From the NCBI RefSeq assembly GCF_019635455.1, contig NZ_JAHBZJ010000005.1:1-64000 (forward strand): a stretch of 64,000 nucleotides of DNA, in the 5' to 3' direction. Position 1 is the first letter of the stretch, and each line of letters opens with the position of its first letter. Shown in pieces: positions 34,151 through 42,904 of this stretch. Source of the DNA: Sphingomonas sp. Lineage in GTDB: Bacteria; Pseudomonadota; Alphaproteobacteria; Sphingomonadales; Sphingomonadaceae. The position numbers and the translations under genes are program-made. The notes below the pieces were generated by a model. The model saw only the letters and a program-made list of their open reading frames with translations. It was not told the origin of the DNA and did not search any database.

Positions 34151-35489
34151 TGGCGACCGTCATCCCGTCGATGCGCAGCGTCGGCACGTTGACGCCGTAC
34201 CGGAATTCGAGATCGTTCGCGGGGGTGAGGTCGCGGAACATCGATTGCAGCGTGCCGGCAATGGTGAATTCGCTGATCGGACCCGCGATCTGCCCCTTTT
34301 CGATCAGGAAACCGGCCGCGCCCCGGCTATAGTCGCCGGTGACGATGTTCACGCCCTGACCGATCAGGTCGGTGACATAGACTCCGTAATCGATGTCGGC
34401 GATCAGCGTGTCGGCGGGGACGTTGCCATTTTCCAGATAGAGGTTGCTGGGGGACGCGCCCGGCGCGCCGCCGATCCCGCGACTGGCATGGCCGGTGGGT
34501 TCGAGGCCAAGCTGGCGCGCGGCGGCGCTGTCGAGCAGCCAGGTCTGGAGCACGCCATCCTCGACCAGCGCGCGCGGGGAAACCGGAAGCCCTTCGCCAT
34601 CGAACGGGCGCGAGCGCAGGCCATGGGGCCGGTGGGGATCGTCGAGGATCGCGATGCCCGGCGCGAAAATCCGGCTTCCCATCGCGTCGAGCAGAAAGCT
34701 GGTCCGGCGGGTGATCGCGCTGCCGGAAATGGCGCCGGCGAGGTGGCCCAGCAGTCCTGCGCCGACACGCGGGTGGAGGATGACGGGCATCGCGCCGCTG
34801 CGCACCCGGCCGGGATTGACACGCGCAGCGGCGCGCGCGCCCGCGCGGGCGCCGACGCTGGCGGGGGATTCGAGATGGCGGGCGTGGCGCGCGCTGTGGT
34901 ACGCATGGTCGCGCTCCATCGCGCCGGCGGCGCCGGCCAGGACGCTGGCGGAGACGCCGTGGCTGGTCACCGCATAGGCGCCGGCGAAGCCGTGGCTGGT
35001 GCCGAGCGCCCAGATCGACCGGCTCGCCCCCGCACCGCCGCCTTCGCTGTTGGTGACGCCGGGGACCGCCCGCGCGGCATCCTCCGCCTCCAACGCGCGG
35101 ACCCTCAGCGCGGCCGGGTCGCCCAGTTCGCCGTCATCGAGATCGAGATCGGGGATGGTCCCGTGAAGCAGCCGGTCGGCGGGGGCCAGGCCGGCCCATT
35201 CGTCCTCGGGCGCCTCCCGTGCCATCGCCACCACCTTTTCCGCCAGCGTGTCGAGCGCGGCGGGGGTGAGGTCGGTGGTCGAGATGCTGGCCGAACGCCG
35301 CCCGCAAAAGACGCGCAGGCCAAGGTCCTCATGCTCGGCGCGGCCCACATCCTCAAGGGCGCCGAGGCGCACCGAGACCGAGAGCGACTCGCCGGCCGAA
35401 AGGACGGCATCGGCGGCGTCGGCACCCGCCTTCATCGCGCGGGCGATCGCGTCCTGGACGCGGTTCTGTGCCTGATCTGGAACTAGCAT
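34143..35489 (-). CDS. pmbA: TldD/PmbA family metallopeptidase subunit PmbA
   Basis: The 448-residue protein resembles PmbA (TldE), the partner of TldD. The heterodimer degrades unfolded or modified peptides and matures some microcins and antitoxins. The N-terminal SLSVSVRLGALEDVGRAEHEDLGLRVF region and the C-terminal ASRGIGGAPGASPSNLYLENGN and GQGVNIVTGDYSRGAAGF blocks are characteristic. The His-Glu metal motif belongs to TldD, not to this subunit, and none is seen. tldD is not in the window. Confidence 0.93.
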   Translation of the reverse strand: MLVPDQAQNRVQDAIARAMKAGADAADAVLSAGESLSVSVRLGALEDVGRAEHEDLGLRVFCGRRSASISTTDLTPAALDTLAEKVVAMAREAPEDEWAGLAPADRLLHGTIPDLDLDDGELGDPAALRVRALEAEDAARAVPGVTNSEGGGAGASRSIWALGTSHGFAGAYAVTSHGVSASVLAGAAGAMERDHAYHSARHARHLESPASVGARAGARAAARVNPGRVRSGAMPVILHPRVGAGLLGHLAGAISGSAITRRTSFLLDAMGSRIFAPGIAILDDPHRPHGLRSRPFDGEGLPVSPRALVEDGVLQTWLLDSAAARQLGLEPTGHASRGIGGAPGASPSNLYLENGNVPADTLIADIDYGVYVTDLIGQGVNIVTGDYSRGAAGFLIEKGQIAGPISEFTIAGTLQSMFRDLTPANDLEFRYGVNVPTLRIDGMTVASG

Positions 35490-35520
35490 CGACGCGATCT
35501 AGGAAGCCGGACGCGCCGCG

Positions 35521-36438
35521 TCAAAAGGCCGTCGTCCCGACGACGAAGCAGGCGGCGAACATCAGCAGCCCGGCATCGCGGTTGGACCGGAACCGCGCGA
35601 GCGCATTGGCGCCGTCGGCGCGGTGCAGCGTCGCCACCTGCCACACCAGGTGCAGCGCCATCGGCGCCAGGGCGAGCAGCGCCAGCGGGTCGGGACGGAC
35701 GAGCCAGAACGCGGCACCCCACAAAGCGAGGGCGAGCAGGTAGAAGGCGGCGACGCCGGGCCGGACCGCAGCGCCCAGCCGTCGCGCCGAGGACCGGACA
35801 CCGACCAGCGCGTCATCCTCGACATCCTGAAGCGCGTAGATCGTGTCATAGCCGATTACCCAGAAGATCGTGCCGCCGTAGAGGAGCAGCCCGGCGGGCG
35901 GCAGATCGCCCGTGACCGCCGCCCAGCCGACCAGCGCCGCCCAGGAAAAGACGAGGCCGAGCCACGCCTGCGGCCACCAGGTGATCCGCTTCATGAAGGG
36001 GTATGCGGCGACCAGCAGGAGGCTGGCGAGCGCGATCCCGGCGGCGAAGGGATTGAGCTGGAGCAGGACGACGAGGCCGATCAGGCAGAGCGCGCCGAGC
36101 CACGCCCATGCGGCCTTGAGGCTCACCGCGCCGCTGGCGAGCGGGCGGGTGCGCGTGCGCGCGACCTGACGGTCGAGATCGCGGTCGACGATGTCGTTAT
36201 AGACGCATCCAGCCCCGCGCATCGCGATGCTGCCGAGCAGGAACCACAGGATCAGGTCCCAGCGATCGACCGCTCCGCCCGACAACGCGATCGCCCACGC
36301 GCCGGGCCAGAACAGCAGCCACCAGCCGATCGGACGGTCGAACCGGGCGAGCAGGGCGTAGGGCCGTGCAGCGGCGGGGAGCAGGCGCAGCAGCCCGCGA
36401 TGCTCGGTATCGGGGACGATGTTCGGATCGCTGGCCAA
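35521..36438 (-). CDS. ubiA: 4-hydroxybenzoate octaprenyltransferase
   Basis: The 305-residue membrane prenyltransferase attaches the polyprenyl chain to 4-hydroxybenzoate in ubiquinone synthesis. Both aspartate-rich motifs are visible: NDIVDRDLDRQVARTRTRPL and the second one in YDTIYALQDVEDD. About eight or nine membrane segments follow. The TTG at 36438 is chosen because GGAGGAATT precedes it by a good distance; longer upstream extension would cross the REP-like repeat. It faces the rsmE gene divergently. Confidence 0.95.
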   Translation of the reverse strand: MASDPNIVPDTEHRGLLRLLPAAARPYALLARFDRPIGWWLLFWPGAWAIALSGGAVDRWDLILWFLLGSIAMRGAGCVYNDIVDRDLDRQVARTRTRPLASGAVSLKAAWAWLGALCLIGLVVLLQLNPFAAGIALASLLLVAAYPFMKRITWWPQAWLGLVFSWAALVGWAAVTGDLPPAGLLLYGGTIFWVIGYDTIYALQDVEDDALVGVRSSARRLGAAVRPGVAAFYLLALALWGAAFWLVRPDPLALLALAPMALHLVWQVATLHRADGANALARFRSNRDAGLLMFAACFVVGTTAF

Positions 36439-36447
36439 AATTCCTCC

Positions 36448-36552
36448 GTCACCCTGGCCTTGTGCCGGGGTCCACCGTGCCGCACGCGCTGCGCGTGAGC
36501 CTCTATCCCCGGACTTGCCGCGCAGTGGATCCCGGCACAAGGCCGGGGTGAC
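36448..36552. repeat. REP-like long inverted repeat between ubiA and rsmE
   Basis: Two 28-base arms (36448-36475 and 36525-36552) with a core CCTTGTGCCGGG are complementary at 26 of 28 positions around a 49-base spacer. The arms resemble the interspersed palindromes common in sphingomonad genomes. No second copy was noticed in this window. Confidence 0.8.
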
Positions 36553-36582
36553 GAAAGATGTGTGTGACGATATGGCTCGGTG

Positions 36583-37326
36583 ATGATCGCCACTCCCGCA
36601 TGGCCGCCGCAATCGACCCCGCGCCTGTTCGTCGAACCGCCGCTGTCCGCCGGAGGGATGCGCCGGCTCGATGGGCCACAGGGCCATTATCTGGCGAGCG
36701 TCATGCGGCTGAAGGCGGGCGATCCGGTCAAATTGTTCGACAATGCGACCGGGGAGTGGCTGGCGGTCGCGGCCGAGGTGCGCAAGCGCGACGTCACGCT
36801 GGAAGTGCGCGAGCGGCTGCGCGAGCGCGAGGCGGTGCCTGACCTGTGGCTGTGCGCCGCGCCGATCAGGAAGGGGCGGATCGACTGGGTGGTCGAAAAG
36901 GCGTGCGAGCTGGGCGTCGCCCGCGTCGCGCCGGTGCTGACGCGGCGCGCGGTGGTGGACAAGCTGAACCTCGACCGGCTGCGTGCGCATATGGTCGAGG
37001 CGGCGGAGCAGTGCGGCCGCACCGCGCTGCCCGAACTGGTGGAGCCGGTGAAGCTGGCGGCGATGCTGCGCGCATGGCCCGTCGATCGCGCGCTGTTCTT
37101 CGCCGACGAGACCGGCGGCGCGCCCGCACTGGCGGCCATGCGCGGGCATGCAGGGCCGGCAGCGATCCTGATCGGCCCGGAAGGCGGGTTCGACGCCGAG
37201 GAACGCGATGCGATCCGCGCGGTGCCGCAGGCGGTGGGAATTTCGCTTGGCCCGCGCATCCTGCGCGCCGAGACCGCCGCGGCGGCGGCGGTGAGCCTGT
37301 GGATGGGCGCGGCGGGAGACTGGTGA
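36583..37326 (+). CDS. rsmE: 16S rRNA m3U1498 methyltransferase
   Basis: The 247-residue SPOUT methyltransferase modifies U1498 of 16S rRNA. It has an N-terminal PUA-like domain (RLFVEPPLSAGG...HYLASVMRLKAGD) and the knot motifs AILIGPEGGFDAEE and LGPRILRAETAAAAAV. ATG 36583 is used; GTG 36580 directly before it is possible. It is followed by gshA in the same direction, an order seen in other alphaproteobacteria. Confidence 0.96.
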   Translation: MIATPAWPPQSTPRLFVEPPLSAGGMRRLDGPQGHYLASVMRLKAGDPVKLFDNATGEWLAVAAEVRKRDVTLEVRERLREREAVPDLWLCAAPIRKGRIDWVVEKACELGVARVAPVLTRRAVVDKLNLDRLRAHMVEAAEQCGRTALPELVEPVKLAAMLRAWPVDRALFFADETGGAPALAAMRGHAGPAAILIGPEGGFDAEERDAIRAVPQAVGISLGPRILRAETAAAAAVSLWMGAAGDW

Positions 37327-37398
37327 TCGCCCCCCGGCGATATTCACGGGTAGCCGGGGATTTCATCCCCCCTTTCGCGGATCGTTTCACATCCCTAA

Positions 37399-38781
37399 AT
37401 GCGCGCCATGAGCACCAAGACGGTTTCATCCAGCAACGCACCCGTGATCGAGAGCCGCGCGCAGCTCATCGATTATTTCGCGGGAGGCGAGAAACCGCGC
37501 GAGCGGTGGCGGATCGGTACCGAGCATGAGAAGTTCGTCTATTCGACGGCCGATAATCACGCCCCATCCTATGACGAGCCGGGCGGCATCCGCGACCTGC
37601 TGGGCGAACTGACCGCGTTCGGCTGGTCGCCGGTCGAGGAGGGGGGCAAGGTGATCGCGCTCTCCGGCCCTGACGGCACCGTCAGCCTGGAGCCGGCGGG
37701 GCAGCTGGAGCTGTCGGGCGCGCCGCTGGAGAATCTGCACGAAACCTGTGCGGAAACCGGGCGGCACCTCAATCAGGTGAAGGCGGTGGGGGAGAAGCTG
37801 GGGCTCGGCTTCCTCGGCCTTGGCATGTGGCCGGACAAGACGCGCGCCGATCTGCCGATCATGCCCAAGGGGCGGTACGGCATCATGCTGAACCACATGC
37901 CGCGCGTCGGCAGCCTGGGCCTCGACATGATGCTGCGTACCTGCACGATCCAGGTGAACCTCGATTATTCGAGCGAGGCGGACATGGCGCAGAAATTCCG
38001 CGTCGGGCTGGCGCTACAGCCGCTGGCGACCGCGCTGTTCGCCAATTCGCCGTTCACTGAGGGGAAACCCAACGGTTTCCTGTCGTTTCGCAGCCATATC
38101 TGGTCGGATACCGATGCCGCGCGGACCGGCATGCTGCCCTTCGTGTTCGAGGACGGGTTCGGGTATGAGCGCTATGCCGACTATGCGCTCGATGTGCCGA
38201 TGTACTTTGTCTATCGCGACGGGCGGTACATCGACGCGGCGGGGTTGAACTTTCGCGATTTCCTGCGCGGCGAACTGGCGGTGCTGCCGGGCGAGAAGCC
38301 CACGCTGGACGATTGGGCCGACCATTTGTCGACCGCCTTTCCCGAAGTGCGGCTGAAGACGTTTCTTGAGATGCGCGGCGCCGATGGCGGGCCGTGGAGC
38401 CGCATCTGCGCGCTGCCGGCGCTATGGGTCGGGCTGCTCTACGACCAGGCCGCACTGGACGCGGCATGGGACCTGGTGCGCGACTGGGACATGGCGGAGC
38501 GCCAGGCACTGCGCGACAGCGTACCGAAACTGGGGCTGGACGCGCCGCTTCCGGGCGGCGGAAAGCTGCGCGACATTGCCGGTGAGGTGCTGGACATCGC
38601 CGGGGCCGGGCTGACGGCGCGCGCGCGGATGAACTCGGCGGGCGATAGCGAGAACGGATTTCTCGACCCGCTGCGCGACATCGTGCGGAGCGGCAAGGTG
38701 CCGGCCGAGCTGTTGCTCGATCGCTATCACGGCGAATGGGGCGGGGACGTGTCGAACATCTATGACGGGTCGCGCTTCTGA
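37399..38781 (+). CDS. gshA: glutamate-cysteine ligase
   Basis: The 460-residue ligase of the alphaproteobacterial/plant type makes gamma-glutamylcysteine, the first step of glutathione synthesis. Family blocks are RWRIGTEHEKFVY, SLEPAGQLELSGAPLENLHET, MLRTCTIQVNLDYSSEADM and FLEMRGADGGPWSRICALPALWVGLLY. A second ATG three codons in (37408) may be the real start. The 3' end overlaps the convergent exported-protein gene by 22 bases. Confidence 0.95.
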   Translation: MRAMSTKTVSSSNAPVIESRAQLIDYFAGGEKPRERWRIGTEHEKFVYSTADNHAPSYDEPGGIRDLLGELTAFGWSPVEEGGKVIALSGPDGTVSLEPAGQLELSGAPLENLHETCAETGRHLNQVKAVGEKLGLGFLGLGMWPDKTRADLPIMPKGRYGIMLNHMPRVGSLGLDMMLRTCTIQVNLDYSSEADMAQKFRVGLALQPLATALFANSPFTEGKPNGFLSFRSHIWSDTDAARTGMLPFVFEDGFGYERYADYALDVPMYFVYRDGRYIDAAGLNFRDFLRGELAVLPGEKPTLDDWADHLSTAFPEVRLKTFLEMRGADGGPWSRICALPALWVGLLYDQAALDAAWDLVRDWDMAERQALRDSVPKLGLDAPLPGGGKLRDIAGEVLDIAGAGLTARARMNSAGDSENGFLDPLRDIVRSGKVPAELLLDRYHGEWGGDVSNIYDGSRF

Positions 38782-40418
38782 GCCGGTTGTGAGGCCGTCC
38801 AGGCGGTAAGGACGAGCTGGCGATAGACGGGCGCGAATTCGCGCTGCTCGCGCTGCGCGGCACCGTCGAAGCTGGTGTAGGTCGCCACGCGTTCCCGCCC
38901 GGCGGCGGCGACCAGCCGGAATTGCCGCAGCGCCGAGGCATAGTCACCCTGTAATCGCGCGATGACGCCGAGCATCAATTCGGTCTGAAGGCGTTCGGAA
39001 TGCGTCGGCGGCAGCACCGCGCGCTGGATCTCCGCCGCCTTTTGCAGGCGGGCGATGCCGCTGTCCCTTTTGGTGCGCAGTTCGCACATGCCGATCAGGA
39101 ACTGTGCGCGTGCCGCGTTGGGATGCTGTCCGCGCGCATAGGGGGTGCGGCTGTCGCTGGCGACATAGGTAAATGAATCCAGTGCCTTGCCAGCGAGAAT
39201 GAGGATTTCGTCGCAGCGATCCTGCATGAACATGCTCTCCGCCTGGCGCAGTTGGGCGAGCGCGATCTCCGGATGCAGCACCGGCAGGCGTTTCGAAAGG
39301 ATCGCGATCCCGGTGGCGCGCTCCTCGATCGCGCGCGTGCGCTGCCCCTGACGCTCCAGGATCGCGGCGACGGCGATCCGCGCCCGCCCGGTGAGCAGAT
39401 GATCGGCGCCATAGGCGGCCGTGTAGAGATCGAGCGCGCGGGTGGCGATCGTCACCGCCTCCGGACCGGTGCTGACTTCGGCGAAATCGCGATATGCCTC
39501 GGCAAGCCGGGCGGGCGGGGCGTTCGCAGCCTGAAGCCGCGCCACGACACCGCGCTGAATCTCCAGCGCGTCGCGTGCGCGATCGATCGCCACCAGATGC
39601 CGGGCATAGGCCGCGTCGGCGTCGATCGGCAGCATCGCGTCGCGCGTCCGGATCGCCCGGGCGCGGACCTCTGCGAACATCGGTTCGGCATCGGCATATT
39701 TGCCCATCGCGCTCAGCGCGCGCGCACGGACCAGGAGCATGGCGACGATGGTGGGATGATCCTGGCCGAAGGCACGCTGCGCCGCCGGCATGGAGAAGCG
39801 CAGGACCGAGTCCGCCTGGTCCGCGGCGCCGGCGGTCATATAGGTCTCGGCCCCGCGAAGTCCGGCGGCAAGCGCCCGTTCGGCCTTGGCGGGGTTGCGG
39901 ACATAGTCGGTCTGGATCGACCAGTAAGCGACGAAGCCGGATGCGGCGTCGAACAGATCGCCCTGCGCCGCCGCCGCCTGCGCGCGGAGCAGATGCGCCT
40001 CCGACATGTCGTCCCACAGCCGGCGGCGCTGGGCGGCGATGCGGGGGAAATCGGGATCGACCTGTTCCGGCTTTTTCTTCTGAAACTCCGCGCGACCGAT
40101 CGCATCGTCATAGGCGTCGTCGATCGGGTCCGACACCTTAAGGACCGTCATTCGCGCGGCCTCTGCCACATCGCGCGCCTCGCGATAGCTGCCGGCGGCG
40201 AGCAGCGCGCGCGCCCATGCCATCGACAGGTCGAAACAGGCATCGGTGTCCGGATTCGCGCGTCCACAGGCGCGAGCCGCCGCCTCCAGCGACGCAAGGC
40301 TGGCGCGCGGGGGGACGGCGACGCGCTGCGCGGCCAGAATCGACTGTGTGGCGGTTGCCCCTGCCGGGCCGGCGCCCACCAGCGCAAGGGCGGGCAGGAA
40401 AAGGGCGAATAGGCGCAT
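38760..40418 (-). CDS. exported TPR-like repeat protein
   Basis: The 552-residue protein has a signal peptide (MRLFALFLPALALVGAGPAGATA) and an all-helical body of tetratricopeptide-like repeats, for example YADAEPMFAEVRARAIRT, DALEIQRGVVARLQAAN, and a late region with HSERLQTELMLGVIARLQGDY. Such proteins act as periplasmic scaffolds. No enzyme motif is seen. ATG 40418 opens the signal peptide; an upstream start is less likely. It is a single gene, convergent with gshA. Confidence 0.75.
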   Translation of the reverse strand: MRLFALFLPALALVGAGPAGATATQSILAAQRVAVPPRASLASLEAAARACGRANPDTDACFDLSMAWARALLAAGSYREARDVAEAARMTVLKVSDPIDDAYDDAIGRAEFQKKKPEQVDPDFPRIAAQRRRLWDDMSEAHLLRAQAAAAQGDLFDAASGFVAYWSIQTDYVRNPAKAERALAAGLRGAETYMTAGAADQADSVLRFSMPAAQRAFGQDHPTIVAMLLVRARALSAMGKYADAEPMFAEVRARAIRTRDAMLPIDADAAYARHLVAIDRARDALEIQRGVVARLQAANAPPARLAEAYRDFAEVSTGPEAVTIATRALDLYTAAYGADHLLTGRARIAVAAILERQGQRTRAIEERATGIAILSKRLPVLHPEIALAQLRQAESMFMQDRCDEILILAGKALDSFTYVASDSRTPYARGQHPNAARAQFLIGMCELRTKRDSGIARLQKAAEIQRAVLPPTHSERLQTELMLGVIARLQGDYASALRQFRLVAAAGRERVATYTSFDGAAQREQREFAPVYRQLVLTAWTASQPAQKRDPS

Positions 40419-40469
40419 CGCGGCGATGCTATCACGCCGAACCGCGCAGGCGAGCGACAAATGCTGACG

Positions 40470-41219
40470 TCACCCGCAGGCCGGGCAGCCGGGATCCTTT
40501 GGCAGGACGAGGGTTCGAAAACGCAGCGACAGCGTGTCGGCGATGAGAAGCTTGCCCGCGCTGTCCTCACCGAACGGGACGATCGCCCGGATCACTTCGA
40601 GCGCGGCAAGGCTGCCCATGATGCCGGTCAGCGCACCCAGCACGCCGTCTTCCGCACAGCTTCCGCCATGCGCCTGGGGATTTTCGCCGACAAAACAGCG
40701 GTAGCAGGGCCGATCGCCTTCCCAGCCGCGAAAGACGCCGAGCTGGCCCTCGAAACGACCGACGGCGGCGGCAACGAGCGGGATGCGAAGCGCCAGCACG
40801 GCGTCGGCGACGGCGAGGCGCGTGGCAAAATTGTCGGTTCCGTCGAGCACCACGTCATGGCCGTCGAGCAGACCGGGCGCGCTTGCCGCGTCGATGCGAC
40901 GTTCGATCGCGGTGACCTGAACATGCGGGTTCAGCCCGGCGAGCGCCTCGGCCGCCGCCCCGGCCTTGGGGATTCCGATATCGGCGGTGCGGAACAGCGT
41001 CTGGCGTTGAAGGTTGGAGGCGTCCACCCGGTCGGGGTCGATCACGCTGAGATGACCGACGCCTGCCGCGGCAAGATATTGAAGCGCGGGCGAACCGATC
41101 CCGCCCGCCCCGATCACCGCCACCCGCGCGCGCTTGAGTCGGACCTGCCCGGCGCCGCCGATTTCGGGAAGGACGAGATGGCGCGCGTAGCGGGCGAGTT
41201 CGTCGTCGCCCAGGCTCAC
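40470..41219 (-). CDS. HesA/MoeB/ThiF-family adenylyltransferase
   Basis: The 249-residue E1-like protein adenylates the C-terminus of a sulfur-carrier protein such as MoaD or ThiS. Visible are VAVIGAGGIGSPALQYLAAAGVG, the DPDRVDASNLQRQ acidic/Arg motif, DGTDNFATR, and two CxxC zinc pairs (CYRC and CPACG). The rhodanese domain of some MoeB forms is absent. GTG 41219 starts the domain. It is last in the minus-strand operon that begins at ubiE. MoeB or ThiF cannot be separated by eye. Confidence 0.9.
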   Translation of the reverse strand: MSLGDDELARYARHLVLPEIGGAGQVRLKRARVAVIGAGGIGSPALQYLAAAGVGHLSVIDPDRVDASNLQRQTLFRTADIGIPKAGAAAEALAGLNPHVQVTAIERRIDAASAPGLLDGHDVVLDGTDNFATRLAVADAVLALRIPLVAAAVGRFEGQLGVFRGWEGDRPCYRCFVGENPQAHGGSCAEDGVLGALTGIMGSLAALEVIRAIVPFGEDSAGKLLIADTLSLRFRTLVLPKDPGCPACG

Positions 41220-41229
41220 GGCGCCCTGC

Positions 41230-41652
41230 TCACGAATGCCAGGCAAAGGTGACCGTCGCCCGATACCATTGCTCGGCGGTTGAGGCGCGGGCGGCGAGAT
41301 TGTTGCGCGCGAAGCTGATGACCAGCCCGGCGGCATATTGTTCGACCATGCGACAGCCGATCGCGCGCGGAACGGTGGTGCGAACGCCCAGTTCGGGGTC
41401 GACGAGCACCGCGACCTCCACCCGTAGCGCGGGGCGGCCATCCACCAGCCGGCGCAGCTTGCATCGGCCCGCATAGGCCTGGGCGCGGACATAATCGTGC
41501 ATCGCCCGCGTCATCTGGGGCGGCTGGCGATAGGGAAGGTCGGGCAGGTTGTTCCAATCGACGCCCGCGACCGGCTGGGGATCGGGCGTGTCCTGGCCGG
41601 TCGAACCGGCGCTGGCGAGCGACGCGACCAGCAGCAGAGGCGCGGACAGCAT
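41230..41652 (-). CDS. exported protein of unknown function
   Basis: The 140-residue protein has a short signal peptide ([16 protein letters not shown]) and a compact domain with two cysteines (AGRCKLRR and AIGCRMVEQ), probably a disulfide. It resembles small TonB-C-like secreted proteins by size and the strand pattern ALRVEVAVLVDPELGV, but I cannot name a family. The start shares a base with the dut stop (TGATG). Confidence 0.7.
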   Translation of the reverse strand: MLSAPLLLVASLASAGSTGQDTPDPQPVAGVDWNNLPDLPYRQPPQMTRAMHDYVRAQAYAGRCKLRRLVDGRPALRVEVAVLVDPELGVRTTVPRAIGCRMVEQYAAGLVISFARNNLAARASTAEQWYRATVTFAWHS

Positions 41653-42101
41653 CACCGTCCGGTCGATCCAAAGCCGCCGGCGCCACGCGCGGTTTCGTCC
41701 AGCGTCTCGACCAGGTCGAAATCGGCGCGTTGCACCGGCGCCGGTACCAGTTGGGCGATGCGGTCGCCGCGCGCGATCGGAAAGGGCGCGTCGCCCAGAT
41801 TGGCGAGAATCACCTTCACCTCGCCGCGATAGTCGCTGTCGATCGTGCCGGGCGTGTTGAGGCAGGTGATGCCGTGCTTGAGCGCGAGGCCGGAGCGTGG
41901 GCGGACCTGGACCTCGTAGCCGTCGGGAATCGCCATCGCGAAACCGGTTGCGACGGCATGGCGCGCGCCCGGCGCAAGCGTCAGCTCCTCGGCGGCAACC
42001 ACGTCCATGCCGGCGGCGCCGGCGCTGGCATAGGCGGGCAGCGGCAGGTCCGCGCCATGGGGCAGGCGAACGATGCGGATGCGGATCGGCGCCAGCGTCA
42101 C
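41652..42101 (-). CDS. dut: deoxyuridine 5'-triphosphate nucleotidohydrolase
   Basis: The 149-residue trimeric dUTPase hydrolyses dUTP to dUMP and pyrophosphate, keeping uracil out of DNA. The five family motifs are seen in order: [37 protein letters not shown] and the C-terminal GGFGSTGR arm. The length is standard. It overlaps both neighbours (ATGA upstream, TGATG downstream). The order coaBC-dut is conserved in many bacteria. Confidence 0.97.
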   Translation of the reverse strand: MTLAPIRIRIVRLPHGADLPLPAYASAGAAGMDVVAAEELTLAPGARHAVATGFAMAIPDGYEVQVRPRSGLALKHGITCLNTPGTIDSDYRGEVKVILANLGDAPFPIARGDRIAQLVPAPVQRADFDLVETLDETARGAGGFGSTGR

Positions 42102-42904
42102 GATGCCGTACCCCGGGGCAGCGCCGCGGCGAGGCGGCGCGTGGCGTCCAGCACCTGTGGGTCGTCCAGCACCCTTGTTCCGCCCTTTGGCAGGATGCGG
42201 AAATCGGTGGCGATGCCCCGCAGGCTGAGCGCTTCGGCGTAGCTGCGCGCGAATTTGGCGGGCAGGGGGCCGTTATCGGCGCTGCTGACCAGTGCGGCAC
42301 GCAGATCCGGCGCGATCCCGCCGGCGGTCTGCAACGGATCGAGGCTGTCGACCCTGGCCCGCCAGGGATCGGCCTGCTTCTCGCGCCCGGCCATGTAGCG
42401 CCGCCATTCGGGGAGCGCGCAGGGACAGGAAACCAGCACCATGCCGTCGATCGTGCCGGGGCGCAGACCCGCGATATTGGCGACGATCGCTGCGCCGCCG
42501 CCCTCACCGATCGCGATCACCCGCGCCTTGCGATAGCGGCTGCGCAGCGCCCGGATCGTGTCGGCGACGGCGCCCACCCGGTCCGCCGTATAGTCATCGC
42601 CCGTGCCGGTGCCGCGCACGCCGGGCGACATGTTTCCGGCGCCGTCCGAATAGCCGGGGCGCAGGATGCGGACGACCGCGCTGCCCGGCTCCGCAGCGGC
42701 GAGCGCGCCGGCAAAGGCGCTCAGGTCGATATCGGTGCGGCTGGCACCGTCGCCATGGACGATGACGAACAGGGCGGTGGCGGTGCGGGACGGCGCGCCG
42801 AGCGTCTGGGTGTACAGCGCCGGTGTCGATGACGCCGTCGTCCGCGTTGCCGTGGTGGCGCAACCGGCAAGCAGCAGCGCGGCGAGGGTCAGGCTAAAAC
42901 GCAT
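42098..42904 (-). CDS. lipoprotein with alpha/beta-hydrolase fold but no nucleophilic Ser
   Basis: The 268-residue protein starts with a lipobox (LLLAGCATT). The body resembles an alpha/beta hydrolase ([27 protein letters not shown]), but the nucleophile elbow reads [13 protein letters not shown], with Gly135 where Ser is expected. The C-terminal region [11 protein letters not shown] has no catalytic His. It may be a catalytically dead scaffold. It overlaps the coaBC stop by 11 bases and dut by ATGA. Confidence 0.75.
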   Translation of the reverse strand: MRFSLTLAALLLAGCATTATRTTASSTPALYTQTLGAPSRTATALFVIVHGDGASRTDIDLSAFAGALAAAEPGSAVVRILRPGYSDGAGNMSPGVRGTGTGDDYTADRVGAVADTIRALRSRYRKARVIAIGEGGGAAIVANIAGLRPGTIDGMVLVSCPCALPEWRRYMAGREKQADPWRARVDSLDPLQTAGGIAPDLRAALVSSADNGPLPAKFARSYAEALSLRGIATDFRILPKGGTRVLDDPQVLDATRRLAAALPRGTAS

